A DNA stretch of 64,000 bases from Chloroflexi bacterium 54-19 (lineage in GTDB: Bacteria > Chloroflexota > Chloroflexia > Chloroheliales > Chloroheliaceae), in NCBI GenBank assembly GCA_001898225.1, contig MKTJ01000043.1:33209-97208 (forward strand). The letters run 5' to 3'. The number at the start of each line of letters is the position of its first letter. Position 1 is the stretch's first letter. The notes beneath the pieces were generated by a model that had not been told where the DNA came from, ran no database searches, and saw only the letters and a program-made list of their open reading frames with translations. The position numbers and the translations under genes are program-made. Of this stretch, positions 1 to 9,113 are shown one piece after another.

Positions 1-59
1 GTCCTTTTGGGAGTCCTGGTTGGAAAGTTAGCTTAAACCGTCAGTGAGGACACAAGTAC

Positions 60-1034
60 ATGGCTACTTCCAAGAATGTAGCAACTTCCCCGGAAGTATA
101 CGGCGATTCAGAAATCGACCGGAAGGGAAGGCGCAAACGGCAGTTGCAAACTACCCTGGCTTTCTGGGGTTTTGTTGGACCGATGATGCTAGGTCTGATA
201 ATTTTCGCCTATATCCCTATTATCTGGGGGTTTATTCTCAGTTTCTTTGAAGCTCGCAATACCATTACGCCCACCGATTTTGTCGGGCTCGATAACTATA
301 CTTCGATTATTGGGGACAACCAGTTCCAGAACTCCATTGTCACCATCCTGATTTTTGCCGTGTTTATCGTGCCGATTACACTCCTTTTCTCGCTTTGGCT
401 GGCAATTATGGTCAACACGATAAAGTTCGCCAAGGGCTTTTTCCGCTCGGTCTTCTTCCTGCCCACGGCCTGTTCCTATGTGGTCGCTTCGCTGGTCTGG
501 CGTATTACCCTTTTCAACGGTCTGCCTTACGGTTTTGCCAACAATATTCTCTATATCTTTGGGCTCGACCCGATTATCTGGATTGGTACGGCTAATCCTC
601 CTTACTACTGGGTGGTGCTGGTTACGGTGCGCCTCTGGTTGCAGGTCGGTTTCTATATGATTCTCTATCTTGCCGGGCTCCAGGAAATCCCCAAAGAACT
701 TTACGAAGCGGCTTACGTGGACGGGGCTAAACCCGGTGGTTGGGCAACTTTTAGCCGGATTACCTTCCCCTTGCTGCGCAATACTACTATTGCAGTTTTG
801 CTCCTCAACCTGATTGCGGCTTTCCAGGCTTTCGACGAATTTTATAACATCCTGGGTGCCAAATCCGGCCTGGCTTTGCTGGCTCGTCCTCCGTTGGTCT
901 ACCTGTACAACATCGCCTTTACCAACCAGAACTACGGTGCCGGGGCTGCCGGTGGCTTTATCCTGGTCGGTATCATCATCATCATAACGTTAATCCAGGG
1001 TAGACTTTTGGGCTTTGGCCGGTCGGAAAACTAG
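60..1034 (+). CDS. ABC sugar transporter permease, MalF/UgpA type
   Basis: Inner-membrane subunit of a carbohydrate ABC importer. The 324-residue protein has a charged cytoplasmic N-terminus, about six hydrophobic segments (the first near residues 38-65) and the ATPase-contacting EAA loop near residues 210-230 (ELYEAAYVDGA, then FPLL), the hallmark of the binding-protein-dependent permease family. A GAGGA ribosome site lies about 9 nt before the ATG. The MalG-type partner follows 60 bp downstream, and a sugar dehydrogenase, GH42 and GH51 genes come next, so the cargo is probably a plant-derived galactoside or arabinoside oligomer. No binding protein or ATPase is in view; the former probably lies just upstream of the window. 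The family is certain; the substrate is inferred from neighbours. Confidence 0.93.
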   Translation: MATSKNVATSPEVYGDSEIDRKGRRKRQLQTTLAFWGFVGPMMLGLIIFAYIPIIWGFILSFFEARNTITPTDFVGLDNYTSIIGDNQFQNSIVTILIFAVFIVPITLLFSLWLAIMVNTIKFAKGFFRSVFFLPTACSYVVASLVWRITLFNGLPYGFANNILYIFGLDPIIWIGTANPPYYWVVLVTVRLWLQVGFYMILYLAGLQEIPKELYEAAYVDGAKPGGWATFSRITFPLLRNTTIAVLLLNLIAAFQAFDEFYNILGAKSGLALLARPPLVYLYNIAFTNQNYGAGAAGGFILVGIIIIITLIQGRLLGFGRSEN

Positions 1035-1094
1035 CAGAGGAATTATTAACCGTCTGAGAAGGCGTACCCTCAAAAGGGAGGAGAACGTAAGCAA

Positions 1095-1994
1095 ATGTCA
1101 GCAGTTTCTTCAAATACCGGCCAGGAGACCGCGTCCAGGGATTACTCCGTGGCAAAAAGGGTTCCCTGGGGTAGATACCTGGGGCAAAGCGGGATTTACC
1201 TCGTTCTGATTTTTCTGAGTATCCTTTTCCTGATTCCGTTCTATGTCATCGTCCGAAATGGTCTGATGAGTTCGGCGGAAATTACGGCCCCGGACTGGGT
1301 CTGGTTACCATCCTCATTGCATTTTGAGAACCTGGATAAACTGTTCAACGACCCACTGGCCTCGATGGCAGTCGGATTACGCAACTCGTTTATTATTGCG
1401 ATAGTCCAGGTTTTCGGCCAGATGCTGTTCGCTTCGATGGCGGGGTACGGGTTAGCCCGGATACCTTATCGCTGGCGGAACGTCGTCTTTTATATCTTCC
1501 TGGTAACGCTAATGATACCGGGGGCCGTAACTTTCGTTCCCAAATACGTCATCGTTTCCTACCTGGGCCTTGTAAACACCCTCCAGGGTATCATCATCCC
1601 CGACCTTTTCAACGTTTTCGCGGCCTTCCTTTTCCGGCAGTTCTACCTGAACTTCCCCCGTGAACTGGAAGAAGCGGGCCGGGTGGACGGTTTGAATTAC
1701 TGGGGTATCTACTGGCGGCTCCTGCTACCGAACTCGCGGGCTATCCTGATTTCGCTGGGGGTACTGACCTTTATCAATAGCTGGAACTCCTTCCTGTGGC
1801 CGCTCGTTATCGGGCACGATTCTTCGACCTGGACTGTCCAGATTGTCCTTTCGACCTTCCTGACTGCCCAGACGATAAATCTACCGGCCCTGTTCATGGG
1901 AGCTGCCGTAGGTATCTTACCGTTACTAATTGTATTTTTAGTGATGCAACGCTATATTGTCCAGGGTGTATCTCGTTCCGGTATTACCGGCTAA
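1095..1994 (+). CDS. ABC sugar transporter permease, MalG type
   Basis: Second transmembrane subunit of the sugar importer begun by the gene upstream. The 299-residue product has a hydrophobic first segment at about residues 34-58, five further membrane segments and an EAA loop near residues 188-205 (ELEEAGRVDGL, then LLLP). A strong GGGAGGAG ribosome site sits about 9 nt before the ATG. MalF- and MalG-type permeases normally pair as a heterodimer with two copies of a MsmX/MalK-like ATPase, which is not encoded here and may be shared with other transporters. The stop codon lies 40 bp before the preferred start of the next gene, so the genes are probably co-transcribed. Confidence 0.93.
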   Translation: MSAVSSNTGQETASRDYSVAKRVPWGRYLGQSGIYLVLIFLSILFLIPFYVIVRNGLMSSAEITAPDWVWLPSSLHFENLDKLFNDPLASMAVGLRNSFIIAIVQVFGQMLFASMAGYGLARIPYRWRNVVFYIFLVTLMIPGAVTFVPKYVIVSYLGLVNTLQGIIIPDLFNVFAAFLFRQFYLNFPRELEEAGRVDGLNYWGIYWRLLLPNSRAILISLGVLTFINSWNSFLWPLVIGHDSSTWTVQIVLSTFLTAQTINLPALFMGAAVGILPLLIVFLVMQRYIVQGVSRSGITG

Positions 1995-2034
1995 ACGGGT
2001 CTACCCCAATTGGGCAGGTAAGCATTTACTAAAA

Positions 2035-3105
2035 ATGGAAACGGTAGATTTAAAGTTGGCTCCTTCGGACGAAGCGGTACGGCTGGGAATAATCGGGACC
2101 GGCCTGGCGGTGAAGTGGATTCACTGGCCGGTCCTGCAAAAACTGGCCGGGATGTATACGGTAGTAACTGTTTGTGATATTGACCCGGCGGCGGCGGAGG
2201 CCACCGCCCAGAAAGCAGCCGAGGAACTGGGTAGCCCAGGTTGCACCTGGACCACGGATTACCATGATGTGCTGTCAAATCCGGCGGTAGAGGCGGTGTT
2301 AATCGCCCTACCAATCCAGCTAACCGCCCGGGTTATCCTGGAAGCGGTCCGGGCCGGTAAGCATGTCCTGGCTGAAAAGCCACTGGCTTCCAACCTGGAA
2401 CAGGCCCGGAACCTTGTCGAAACCCTGGGTGAGTATAAAAACCTGGTGGTGGAAATTGCGGAAAATTACCACTACCGGACCGATTTACAAAAAGCTAAAG
2501 AGTGGATTGCGGCGGGCCGTATCGGCGAACCGATTCTGATTGAAATGAGTTCGCATCACTGGGTAGATAAAGACCGGGGTTTTGGCACGACACCCTGGCG
2601 GCAAACTGACGAATACGGTGGAGGCATCCTGGTGGATGCTGCTATACACCACATCGCCGGCTTGCGCGAGTTAGGCGGAGATATCGCCCGGCTACAGGCT
2701 TTTATAACTTCCGCTCACCCGTTTATGGCCGGGCCCGATACCTTGAATTTGAGCTTACAATTCCGGAATGGTGTCATTGGCAGTCTCTTATTCTCAGGGG
2801 CTATTAAGACGGCCCAGCCCAGGTACATGGAAGTCGCCGTTTACGGCACCAGGGGCGAAATAAAGATTAGCTATGGGCAAGCTGTCCTGAACGCCAGTTC
2901 CGGCGAAAACGACAAACCTACCCTGGTCGAGGAAGTGACCTTAACCAGGGAGGATAGTGGATATTTAAGCGAATTTAAAAACTTCTACGAGGCTATTCGC
3001 CAGGGTGCGGCAGTCATTTCTACGGTCGAAGAAACCTACCACGACTTTGAAATCATTACGCAAGCCATCAATTCCGCCGCGAGTGGTCAAATCGTCCAGT
3101 TTTAA
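2035..3105 (+). CDS. Gfo/Idh/MocA family NAD(P)-dependent oxidoreductase
   Basis: Sugar or cyclitol dehydrogenase of the Gfo/Idh/MocA family, usually oxidising a hydroxyl of a pyranose or inositol with NAD(P). The N-terminal Rossmann motif (GIIGTGLAVKW) is at about residues 16-26, the family EKP motif (AEKPLAS) follows near residue 115, and a GGGILVDAAIHH segment supplies the usual catalytic histidine region. I chose the ATG at 2035 (356 residues). An in-frame start at 1957 would overlap the permease gene by 38 bp and add 26 residues with no family resemblance. Operon position between the sugar permeases and two glycosidases suggests it processes the imported sugar. The exact substrate cannot be read from the sequence. 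Confidence 0.85.
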   Translation: METVDLKLAPSDEAVRLGIIGTGLAVKWIHWPVLQKLAGMYTVVTVCDIDPAAAEATAQKAAEELGSPGCTWTTDYHDVLSNPAVEAVLIALPIQLTARVILEAVRAGKHVLAEKPLASNLEQARNLVETLGEYKNLVVEIAENYHYRTDLQKAKEWIAAGRIGEPILIEMSSHHWVDKDRGFGTTPWRQTDEYGGGILVDAAIHHIAGLRELGGDIARLQAFITSAHPFMAGPDTLNLSLQFRNGVIGSLLFSGAIKTAQPRYMEVAVYGTRGEIKISYGQAVLNASSGENDKPTLVEEVTLTREDSGYLSEFKNFYEAIRQGAAVISTVEETYHDFEIITQAINSAASGQIVQF

Positions 3106-3129
3106 CGCCTGTCTTTATAATTATTAAAA

Positions 3130-3152
3130 CCGGTTACTTTTTCAGTAACCGG
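3130..3152 (+). terminator. Short hairpin after the oxidoreductase gene
   Basis: A perfect 9-bp inverted repeat (CCGGTTACT/AGTAACCGG) with a 5-nt loop lies 25 bp after the oxidoreductase stop. Only a weak T-rich stretch follows, so it may be an inefficient terminator or an mRNA end-protecting hairpin. It separates the transporter/dehydrogenase genes from the GH42 gene. Confidence 0.5.
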
Positions 3153-3325
3153 CAGGCTTTCCTATACCTGGAACCGGGATTAGCCTCGCAAGTTGAACCA
3201 TTCTCCGATTGTTGGTACAGCTTTCCCGGTTGAATTCATTAGAAGTGGATGCGACCCGTTCGCAATATTAGATTTTGTCAGGGGGAATTTCCAGGGCGAA
3301 ATTGATTCGAAAGGATTTATTATTT

Positions 3326-5416
3326 ATGATTTACCCTGATTTAAATGTTTCGGAAAAACCTCAATCGGAAACCAAACGGCCTTTTTTACCCGATATTATC
3401 TACGGCGGAGATTATAACCCCGAACAATGGTCGCCCGAAACCTGGGAAGAAGATGCCCGGTTGATGCAAGAAGCCGGGGTTAACATGGTATCCCTGGCTA
3501 TTTTCTCCTGGGCTTTACTGGAACCCAAACCCGGCCAGTACGATTTTGGCTGGCTCGATACTATTTTGGACCTGCTTAACAAACACGGCATCAAGGTAAA
3601 CCTGGCGACAGCGACCGCTTCCCCCCCTCCCTGGCTGGCTAAACTCCATCCCGAAAGCTTACCGGTTACCAAAGAAGGTGTCATCTGGTGGCCGGGTGGA
3701 CGGCAGCAATACTGTCCCAGCAGCCCGGCTTACCGCGATGGGGCCGCCAACCTGGTCCGTTTGATTGCCGAACGCTACCAGAATCACCCGGCCCTGGCGA
3801 TGTGGCATATCAATAACGAGTACGGCTGTCACGTGGCCGAATGTTTCTGCGACCAATCGGCCCGCTCCTTTCGGGAGTGGCTCAAAAGGCGGTACGGTTC
3901 TATAGAAGCTCTCAATGGAGCATGGGCGACAGCCTTCTGGAGCCAGCACTACAGCGAGTGGGACGAAATTAACCCGCCCCGTTCTGCCCCGACCTATGCC
4001 AACCCGACCCAGCAACTCGATTTTAAACGCTTTTCCTCGGATGCTCTCCTGGAATGTTTTCTGATGGAACGGCAGATTTTAAAAGAAATCACCCCGGACG
4101 TGCCGGTAACGACCAACTTTTTAGGATTTCTCAAGCCGGTCAACTACTGGCAATGGTCTAAAAATGAGGATGTTATCGCCCTTGACTCCTACCCGGACCC
4201 TACCGACGAACACTCGATTATGGAGGCGGCAATGACTTACGACCTGAACCGCTCCATGGCCGCCGGGAAACCCTGGGTGATTATGGAACAGGTGACCAGC
4301 CAGGTGAACTGGCGGCCTCAGAATGTATTGAAACGGCCCGGCCAGATGCGCCTTTTGAGCTACCAGGCGGTCGGGCGTGGCGCGAACGGTATCATGTTTT
4401 TCCAGTGGCGGCAATCCAGGGCCGGGGCCGAGAAATATCACGGCGCTATGGTTCCGCATATCGGCACGACCAATTCGCGGGTTTGGCGGGAGGTGACAGC
4501 CCTGGGGGCCGAGCTAAACAGCCTAAGCAAAATTAAGGACAGCAGCCACAAAAACGAAGTGGCGATTGTCTTTGACTGGGAAAGTTGGTGGGCGCTCGAA
4601 CTCGACTCGAAACCTTCCGCTGATATTAAGATGATGGACCAGTTAAAGAGTTATTACGAAACCCTCTTTAAGCAAAATGTGAATATTGACTTTGTCCGGC
4701 CCGACTCTGACCTGACCCCCTATAAAGTGGTCTTACTGCCCAACCTTTACATGGTGAGCGAAGAAAATGCCCGCAATATCGAAAGCTACGTAGCCGGGGG
4801 CGGGCACGTGGTCATGTCCTTTTTTAGCGGTATCGTAAACGAGAACGAACACATTTACCTGGGTGGATACGGCGCGCCTTTCCGCAAAATGCTGGGGTTG
4901 CAGGTGCAAGAGTTTGACCCCTACAGGCCGGGCCAGACCAACCGCCTTTGCCTGGACCAGGACACCGATAACCCGGAGGCGGAAGGTTGGCTGTTTGACT
5001 GCAACCTCTGGAGCGATTTGATCCACCTGGAAGGGGCCGAAACCCTGGCCCGCTACGAACAGGACTTTTATAAGACCCAACCGGCCCTGACCCGCCACCA
5101 TTTCGGTAAAGGGGTCGCGTATTACCTGGGGACGCACGCTGAACCGGCCTTTATGGATTGGCTCCTGGCAAAGGTTACCCGCGAGGCCGGGGTTACTCCG
5201 GCGCCAAACGTGCCTGGTGGTGTCGAAGTGACCACCCGTCGGAACGAGGACGCCGCCTACCGGTTCTTCCTGAACCATAACTCACATTCGATTGAAATCA
5301 AACTGGACACCCCGGCCCGTGATGTTTTAACCAACACCCTTTACATCGAAAGTTTCATCCTGGAAGGGTATGGTGTGGCAATTTTGACCCAGCCCCCTAC
5401 CCCTGGGGAAAAATAA
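3326..5416 (+). CDS. Glycoside hydrolase family 42 beta-galactosidase
   Basis: Retaining exo-beta-galactosidase of family GH42, releasing galactose from lactose-like or galactan-derived oligosaccharides. The 696-residue length is typical. Residues about 20-390 form the TIM barrel: the acid/base Glu is E165 in NNEYG and the nucleophile is E321 in VIMEQ. The trimerisation domain follows (about 400-610) and then a small C-terminal beta domain. No signal peptide is visible, so it acts on imported oligosaccharides. I prefer the ATG at 3326, with a GAAAGGA site about 12 nt upstream, over an in-frame TTG at 3275. The four Cys of the GH42 zinc cluster are plausibly among those near residues 125-180 (QYCPSS, GCHVAECFCD). 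Family assignment is firm; natural substrate is inferred. Confidence 0.93.
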   Translation: MIYPDLNVSEKPQSETKRPFLPDIIYGGDYNPEQWSPETWEEDARLMQEAGVNMVSLAIFSWALLEPKPGQYDFGWLDTILDLLNKHGIKVNLATATASPPPWLAKLHPESLPVTKEGVIWWPGGRQQYCPSSPAYRDGAANLVRLIAERYQNHPALAMWHINNEYGCHVAECFCDQSARSFREWLKRRYGSIEALNGAWATAFWSQHYSEWDEINPPRSAPTYANPTQQLDFKRFSSDALLECFLMERQILKEITPDVPVTTNFLGFLKPVNYWQWSKNEDVIALDSYPDPTDEHSIMEAAMTYDLNRSMAAGKPWVIMEQVTSQVNWRPQNVLKRPGQMRLLSYQAVGRGANGIMFFQWRQSRAGAEKYHGAMVPHIGTTNSRVWREVTALGAELNSLSKIKDSSHKNEVAIVFDWESWWALELDSKPSADIKMMDQLKSYYETLFKQNVNIDFVRPDSDLTPYKVVLLPNLYMVSEENARNIESYVAGGGHVVMSFFSGIVNENEHIYLGGYGAPFRKMLGLQVQEFDPYRPGQTNRLCLDQDTDNPEAEGWLFDCNLWSDLIHLEGAETLARYEQDFYKTQPALTRHHFGKGVAYYLGTHAEPAFMDWLLAKVTREAGVTPAPNVPGGVEVTTRRNEDAAYRFFLNHNSHSIEIKLDTPARDVLTNTLYIESFILEGYGVAILTQPPTPGEK

Positions 5417-5542
5417 GGTTGGAATTAAATTGGCATCTGGAATTCGATTTGCCGGACGTAAACCGGGGAAGGTTGTAAAATCAGGTCAGCAGTATTTTAC
5501 CGGACAAAATTAACGTTTTTAGAAGGGATACAATTTTTCTCA

Positions 5543-7057
5543 ATGGAACCAGCAAAAATTATAGCTGACCCCGATTTTAAGATTGGCGAGGTAGACCCGC
5601 GCCTGTTCGGCTCTTTTATCGAGCACCTGGGCCGGGCGGTCTACGGCGGCATCTACGAGCCGGGCCACCCTACCGCCGACGAGATGGGTTTTCGGCAGGA
5701 TGTAATCGAACTTATCAAAGAGTTGAAGGTTACGCTCGTGCGGTATCCGGGCGGCAACTTCGTTTCCGGTTATAACTGGCTGGACGGGGTTGGCCCCAAA
5801 GAAAACCGCCCTAAGCGGCTTGAACTTGCCTGGATGTCCCTCGAAACGAACCAGGTCGGGACAGATGAATTTTGCGAATGGGCCAGGCGGGCCGGGGTCG
5901 AGGTTAATATGGCCGTAAACCTCGGCACCAGGGGTATCGAGGAAGCCCGCAACCTTGTCGAGTATTGCAACCATCCTTCCGGCAGCCAGTTTAGCGATAT
6001 GCGTATCGCCAACGGCTATGCCGAACCGCACCGGATTAAAACCTGGTGTCTTGGCAACGAGATGGACGGTCCCTGGCAAATGGGTCATAAACCTGCCGAC
6101 GAATATGGCCGGGTGGCCGTTGAGACCGCCAGGGTTATGAAGTGGGTTGACCCTTCTATCGAACTGGTAGTTTGCGGGAGTTCGAATGCCGCCATGCCTA
6201 CTTTTGGGGCCTGGGAGGCCACCGTTTTAGACCACACTTACGAACAGGTCGATTTCCTATCGCTTCACAGTTATTACCGCAAACAAAATAACGACCTGGA
6301 AACCTTCCTGGGCCAGTCCATGGACATGGACGCTTTCATCCAATCCGTTGTTGCCACCTGCGATTTTATCGGGGCCAAGAAGAAGCTCAAAAAGAAGCTC
6401 AATCTCTCGTTTGACGAGTGGAATGTCTGGTACACCACCGAGGATGACGACAAAATTATGAAACAGGAGCCCTGGCAGGTTGGGCCGCCCCTTTTTGAAG
6501 CTCCATACTCCCATGAAGACGCCGTTGTGGTGGGGCTGCTTTTAATCACCCTCCTTCGCCACGCCGACCGGGTCAAGATCGCCTGTCTGGCCCAACTCGT
6601 CAACACGATTGCGCCAATCACTACCGTTAACGGGGGTGGATCTTTCCGGCAGTCAATTTTTTACCCCTTCATGCACGCGGCCACCTACGGCAAGGGAACG
6701 GTGCTGAATTTACAGGTGAAATCACCGAAATATAGCAACAAACAGTTTGACGCTATTGACTATCTCGACGCAGTGGCGGTCCAAAACGAGGAAGCCGAGG
6801 AACTGACTATTTTCGCGGTCAATCGAAACATCTCGGAAGCCCTGCCCCTCGAAGGCGATTTGCGCGGAGTCGAAGGCTACCGGGTCATCGAGCATATCGT
6901 GCTTGAAAATACCGATCCGGTGGCGAAGAATTCCCTTGCACAGCCGGATAAAGTGGTGCCGCACAGTGGCGGTAACGCCGGGCTGGATAGCGGCAAACTG
7001 ACGGCCAGTTTACCGGCGCTCTCCTGGAACGTCATTCGGCTCGGCAAACAAAGCTAA
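5543..7057 (+). CDS. abfA: Glycoside hydrolase family 51 alpha-L-arabinofuranosidase
   Basis: Intracellular exo-acting alpha-L-arabinofuranosidase, trimming arabinose from arabinan or arabinoxylan oligosaccharides. The 504-residue protein is the usual GH51 length: a (beta/alpha)8 barrel with acid/base E173 in GNEMDG and nucleophile E292 in DEWNVWY, then a C-terminal beta-sandwich. The N-terminus (RLFGSFIEHLGRAVYGGIYEP) is highly typical. No secretion signal is present. The only purine-rich site, AGAAGGGA, is 14 nt before the ATG, which is long. It ends the plus-strand sugar locus and is followed by a strong bidirectional terminator. With the GH42 enzyme and permeases it suggests uptake and cytoplasmic digestion of arabino-galacto-oligosaccharides. 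Confidence 0.93.
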   Translation: MEPAKIIADPDFKIGEVDPRLFGSFIEHLGRAVYGGIYEPGHPTADEMGFRQDVIELIKELKVTLVRYPGGNFVSGYNWLDGVGPKENRPKRLELAWMSLETNQVGTDEFCEWARRAGVEVNMAVNLGTRGIEEARNLVEYCNHPSGSQFSDMRIANGYAEPHRIKTWCLGNEMDGPWQMGHKPADEYGRVAVETARVMKWVDPSIELVVCGSSNAAMPTFGAWEATVLDHTYEQVDFLSLHSYYRKQNNDLETFLGQSMDMDAFIQSVVATCDFIGAKKKLKKKLNLSFDEWNVWYTTEDDDKIMKQEPWQVGPPLFEAPYSHEDAVVVGLLLITLLRHADRVKIACLAQLVNTIAPITTVNGGGSFRQSIFYPFMHAATYGKGTVLNLQVKSPKYSNKQFDAIDYLDAVAVQNEEAEELTIFAVNRNISEALPLEGDLRGVEGYRVIEHIVLENTDPVAKNSLAQPDKVVPHSGGNAGLDSGKLTASLPALSWNVIRLGKQS

Positions 7058-7113
7058 TCCTTCGTTTCGAGTGGTTTGCAGGACTATACCAACGAGCCGT
7101 CTTTCCTCCTTTA

Positions 7114-7157
7114 ATAAAAATCCACCGCCTGGCGCGAAACAGATGGTGGATTTTTAT
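7114..7157 (+). terminator. Bidirectional intrinsic terminator
   Basis: A perfect 13-bp inverted repeat (ATAAAAATCCACC/GGTGGATTTTTAT) with an 18-nt loop. A-rich and T-rich outer arms allow termination on both strands, between the convergent arabinofuranosidase and S33 peptidase genes. Confidence 0.85.
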
Positions 7158-7186
7158 TTTTATAACAACAGACTTACCTGCCAATA

Positions 7187-8956
7187 TCAGGAAAACTTGA
7201 TGGTCAGGCTGGAAGTGCAACTGCTATCCGGTTTGGACGAAGGGTTATCGAGAAAAGCCTTCATCACGTTGATGCCGCAGACATTGTCCGGCACCACTTC
7301 TCCGTGCCCGTTATAGGGAAACTCCACGTAAAAGCTTTTGCTCAAACCCTGGGCAACTTTCTGGCCGAATTCGGGCGGGGTTATCGGGTCGAATTGCCCT
7401 TCCATAACCAGGGTCGGAATATCGCTTTTTAAGAGAGTTACCTGGGCCTGAGAAGCGGCTGGGACGTTCCATTTCTGGCAAAGCGTTATCGAAGATTGCA
7501 CCCCAATATCGCTATCCTGGGCAAACTCCGGCAAAGCCTGGCTTTCCGCCGCCTGGTTATCCGACAACTTGCTAAAGGGCCATTCCTCGGCGCATTCGAC
7601 CGAGAAATACATACCGAGGTCTGTTTCCAGGTTGACCTCGAAAGGGACCGCCATCAAGGGTGCGAGTATAGCGTTGTTACCGGAATTGACCAGGCTTATG
7701 ATGCGCGGTAAAAGCTGGATAGTCTGTTTGTCGTAAAGCAACTGGAACAGCACCGAGACAAACTTGCTGCCATCCACTTTTACGTTCAGGGTCGTGTTGG
7801 TTTCGGGAATGGTTACCTTGACGGTCGGTTGGGTCGTATTCAGCAAGTTATAAGTCTTGGTGAATAAGTCTTTCAGGTTGGGATAAGCTCGGTTACAGGC
7901 TGCATCCGCCGCGCAGGTCTGAAAAATCAAATTCATGGTGCGGCTGCCCGAAGCGATTGCGGTAATATCGGGGTTTACATTGGGCGGCACAACCGAGTCA
8001 ATCACGGTGCTGCGGACGATTTGCGGGTAAAGGCGCATAACCGTTTGAGCCAGGATGGTACCGTAAGATGCGCCGTAGACATTGATTTTATCGTAACCCA
8101 GGGCCTGCCGAATGTCGTTTACATCCCCGGCGCTCTCCACGCTGTTAAAGGCCGCCAGGTTTACCCCCTGCTTGGCTAACCGGTCGTGACAGGCCAGGGC
8201 TGAATCCACACTGTGCTGGGCATCGTCGGTGGGATTGAGGATTACCGGGGCGTCCTGCTCGGACTGAGTTTCGATTTCGGGACAGTATAGTTCGGGTTGG
8301 GAGTTGCCTACACCCCGTTGGTCGAAAAAGATGGCATCGCCCCGCTGTGTAAACCCGTTATAAAAATCGCCGGTCATTAAATCAATGATGGATTGGATAT
8401 GACCGCCCGGCCCGCCTTCCAGGTAAATTACCGGTTCGGCTGGGTTAGTGGCCTTGCTTTTGAAGACCAGGACCGCGATTTTGAGAGTTTTCCCATTGTT
8501 TGGTTGGGCATGGGTTTCCGGCACGATGACATAGCCACAGCGGACCGTCTGGTTTAGGGTCTGGCCTGCCGGTAAATTAAAGGGACATTTTGTGGCAGCT
8601 TCAAAACGAGGTACGCCGGTACCGGAACTGGCAGCGGTGGGGCTACCTTCATTTAATGCCGCAGTTGTCGCCGGGGCGGTGGTTGCTACCGCCGTGGTCG
8701 CCGCCGAAGCCGTGGTGACTGCCACCGTGGTTTGAGGCGGGACGGTAGTTGAAACTGCGGAATCCGTGGTCGAAGGTGGGGCGGCTGTCGCGGGGTTGGT
8801 GGTCTGGACCGCTGTCGTAGAAGGGGTCTGGGACGTGGCGGAGCCAGGGGTTGGAGATGGCAAGGTCAGGATCGTATCATTCCCACAAGCCTGAAGGAGG
8901 ACGGCCAGCATTATAAGCAGGGCCAGCCCCGGATAAATTTTCTTAGATTTTAACAA
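7187..8956 (-). CDS. Alpha/beta-hydrolase lipoprotein, S33 tripeptidyl-aminopeptidase-like
   Basis: Secreted, membrane-anchored alpha/beta hydrolase of the S33 prolyl/tripeptidyl aminopeptidase group. The N-terminus has a signal peptide with lipobox LLQAC (Cys24), then a Thr/Ser/Ala/Pro-rich linker to about residue 120. The catalytic domain shows the oxyanion strand YLEGGPGG, FFDQRGVGNS, nucleophile Ser297 in GASYGT, a C-terminal Asp in GQFDPITPP and a His in NGHG. The start is a TTG with an AGAGGTAA ribosome site about 5 nt upstream. It probably removes N-terminal peptides from extracellular oligopeptides, but esterase activity is possible. It has its own terminator and no obvious operon partner. 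Confidence 0.82.
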   Translation of the reverse strand: MLKSKKIYPGLALLIMLAVLLQACGNDTILTLPSPTPGSATSQTPSTTAVQTTNPATAAPPSTTDSAVSTTVPPQTTVAVTTASAATTAVATTAPATTAALNEGSPTAASSGTGVPRFEAATKCPFNLPAGQTLNQTVRCGYVIVPETHAQPNNGKTLKIAVLVFKSKATNPAEPVIYLEGGPGGHIQSIIDLMTGDFYNGFTQRGDAIFFDQRGVGNSQPELYCPEIETQSEQDAPVILNPTDDAQHSVDSALACHDRLAKQGVNLAAFNSVESAGDVNDIRQALGYDKINVYGASYGTILAQTVMRLYPQIVRSTVIDSVVPPNVNPDITAIASGSRTMNLIFQTCAADAACNRAYPNLKDLFTKTYNLLNTTQPTVKVTIPETNTTLNVKVDGSKFVSVLFQLLYDKQTIQLLPRIISLVNSGNNAILAPLMAVPFEVNLETDLGMYFSVECAEEWPFSKLSDNQAAESQALPEFAQDSDIGVQSSITLCQKWNVPAASQAQVTLLKSDIPTLVMEGQFDPITPPEFGQKVAQGLSKSFYVEFPYNGHGEVVPDNVCGINVMKAFLDNPSSKPDSSCTSSLTIKFS

Positions 8957-9113
8957 GATTACCTCTATTCAATTGCAAAATCCGCTGCCAGTATAACCAA
9001 TTTGAGAAATACCAAAATACTGATTTAACCCTTGTGGTCAAATCATAACACTTTTATACAGGTTGAAAAATTATAGGTGAGTTAGTTTTGAGCCCGGAAA
9101 CCCGAAACCGGCC

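Noticed and set aside
1..36. Possible C-terminal end of an upstream gene
   Set aside because: The first frame is open for 11 codons then TAA, but 11 codons without motif cannot support a gene call; a binding-protein gene is merely expected there.
1957..2034. Upstream start for the oxidoreductase gene
   Set aside because: It overlaps the permease gene by 38 bp and adds residues unrelated to the Rossmann start.
3130..3152. ACCGG copies near the sugar locus as members of the phased array
   Set aside because: They form a hairpin and lack the 10/20/22 spacing; ACCGG is frequent in this genome.
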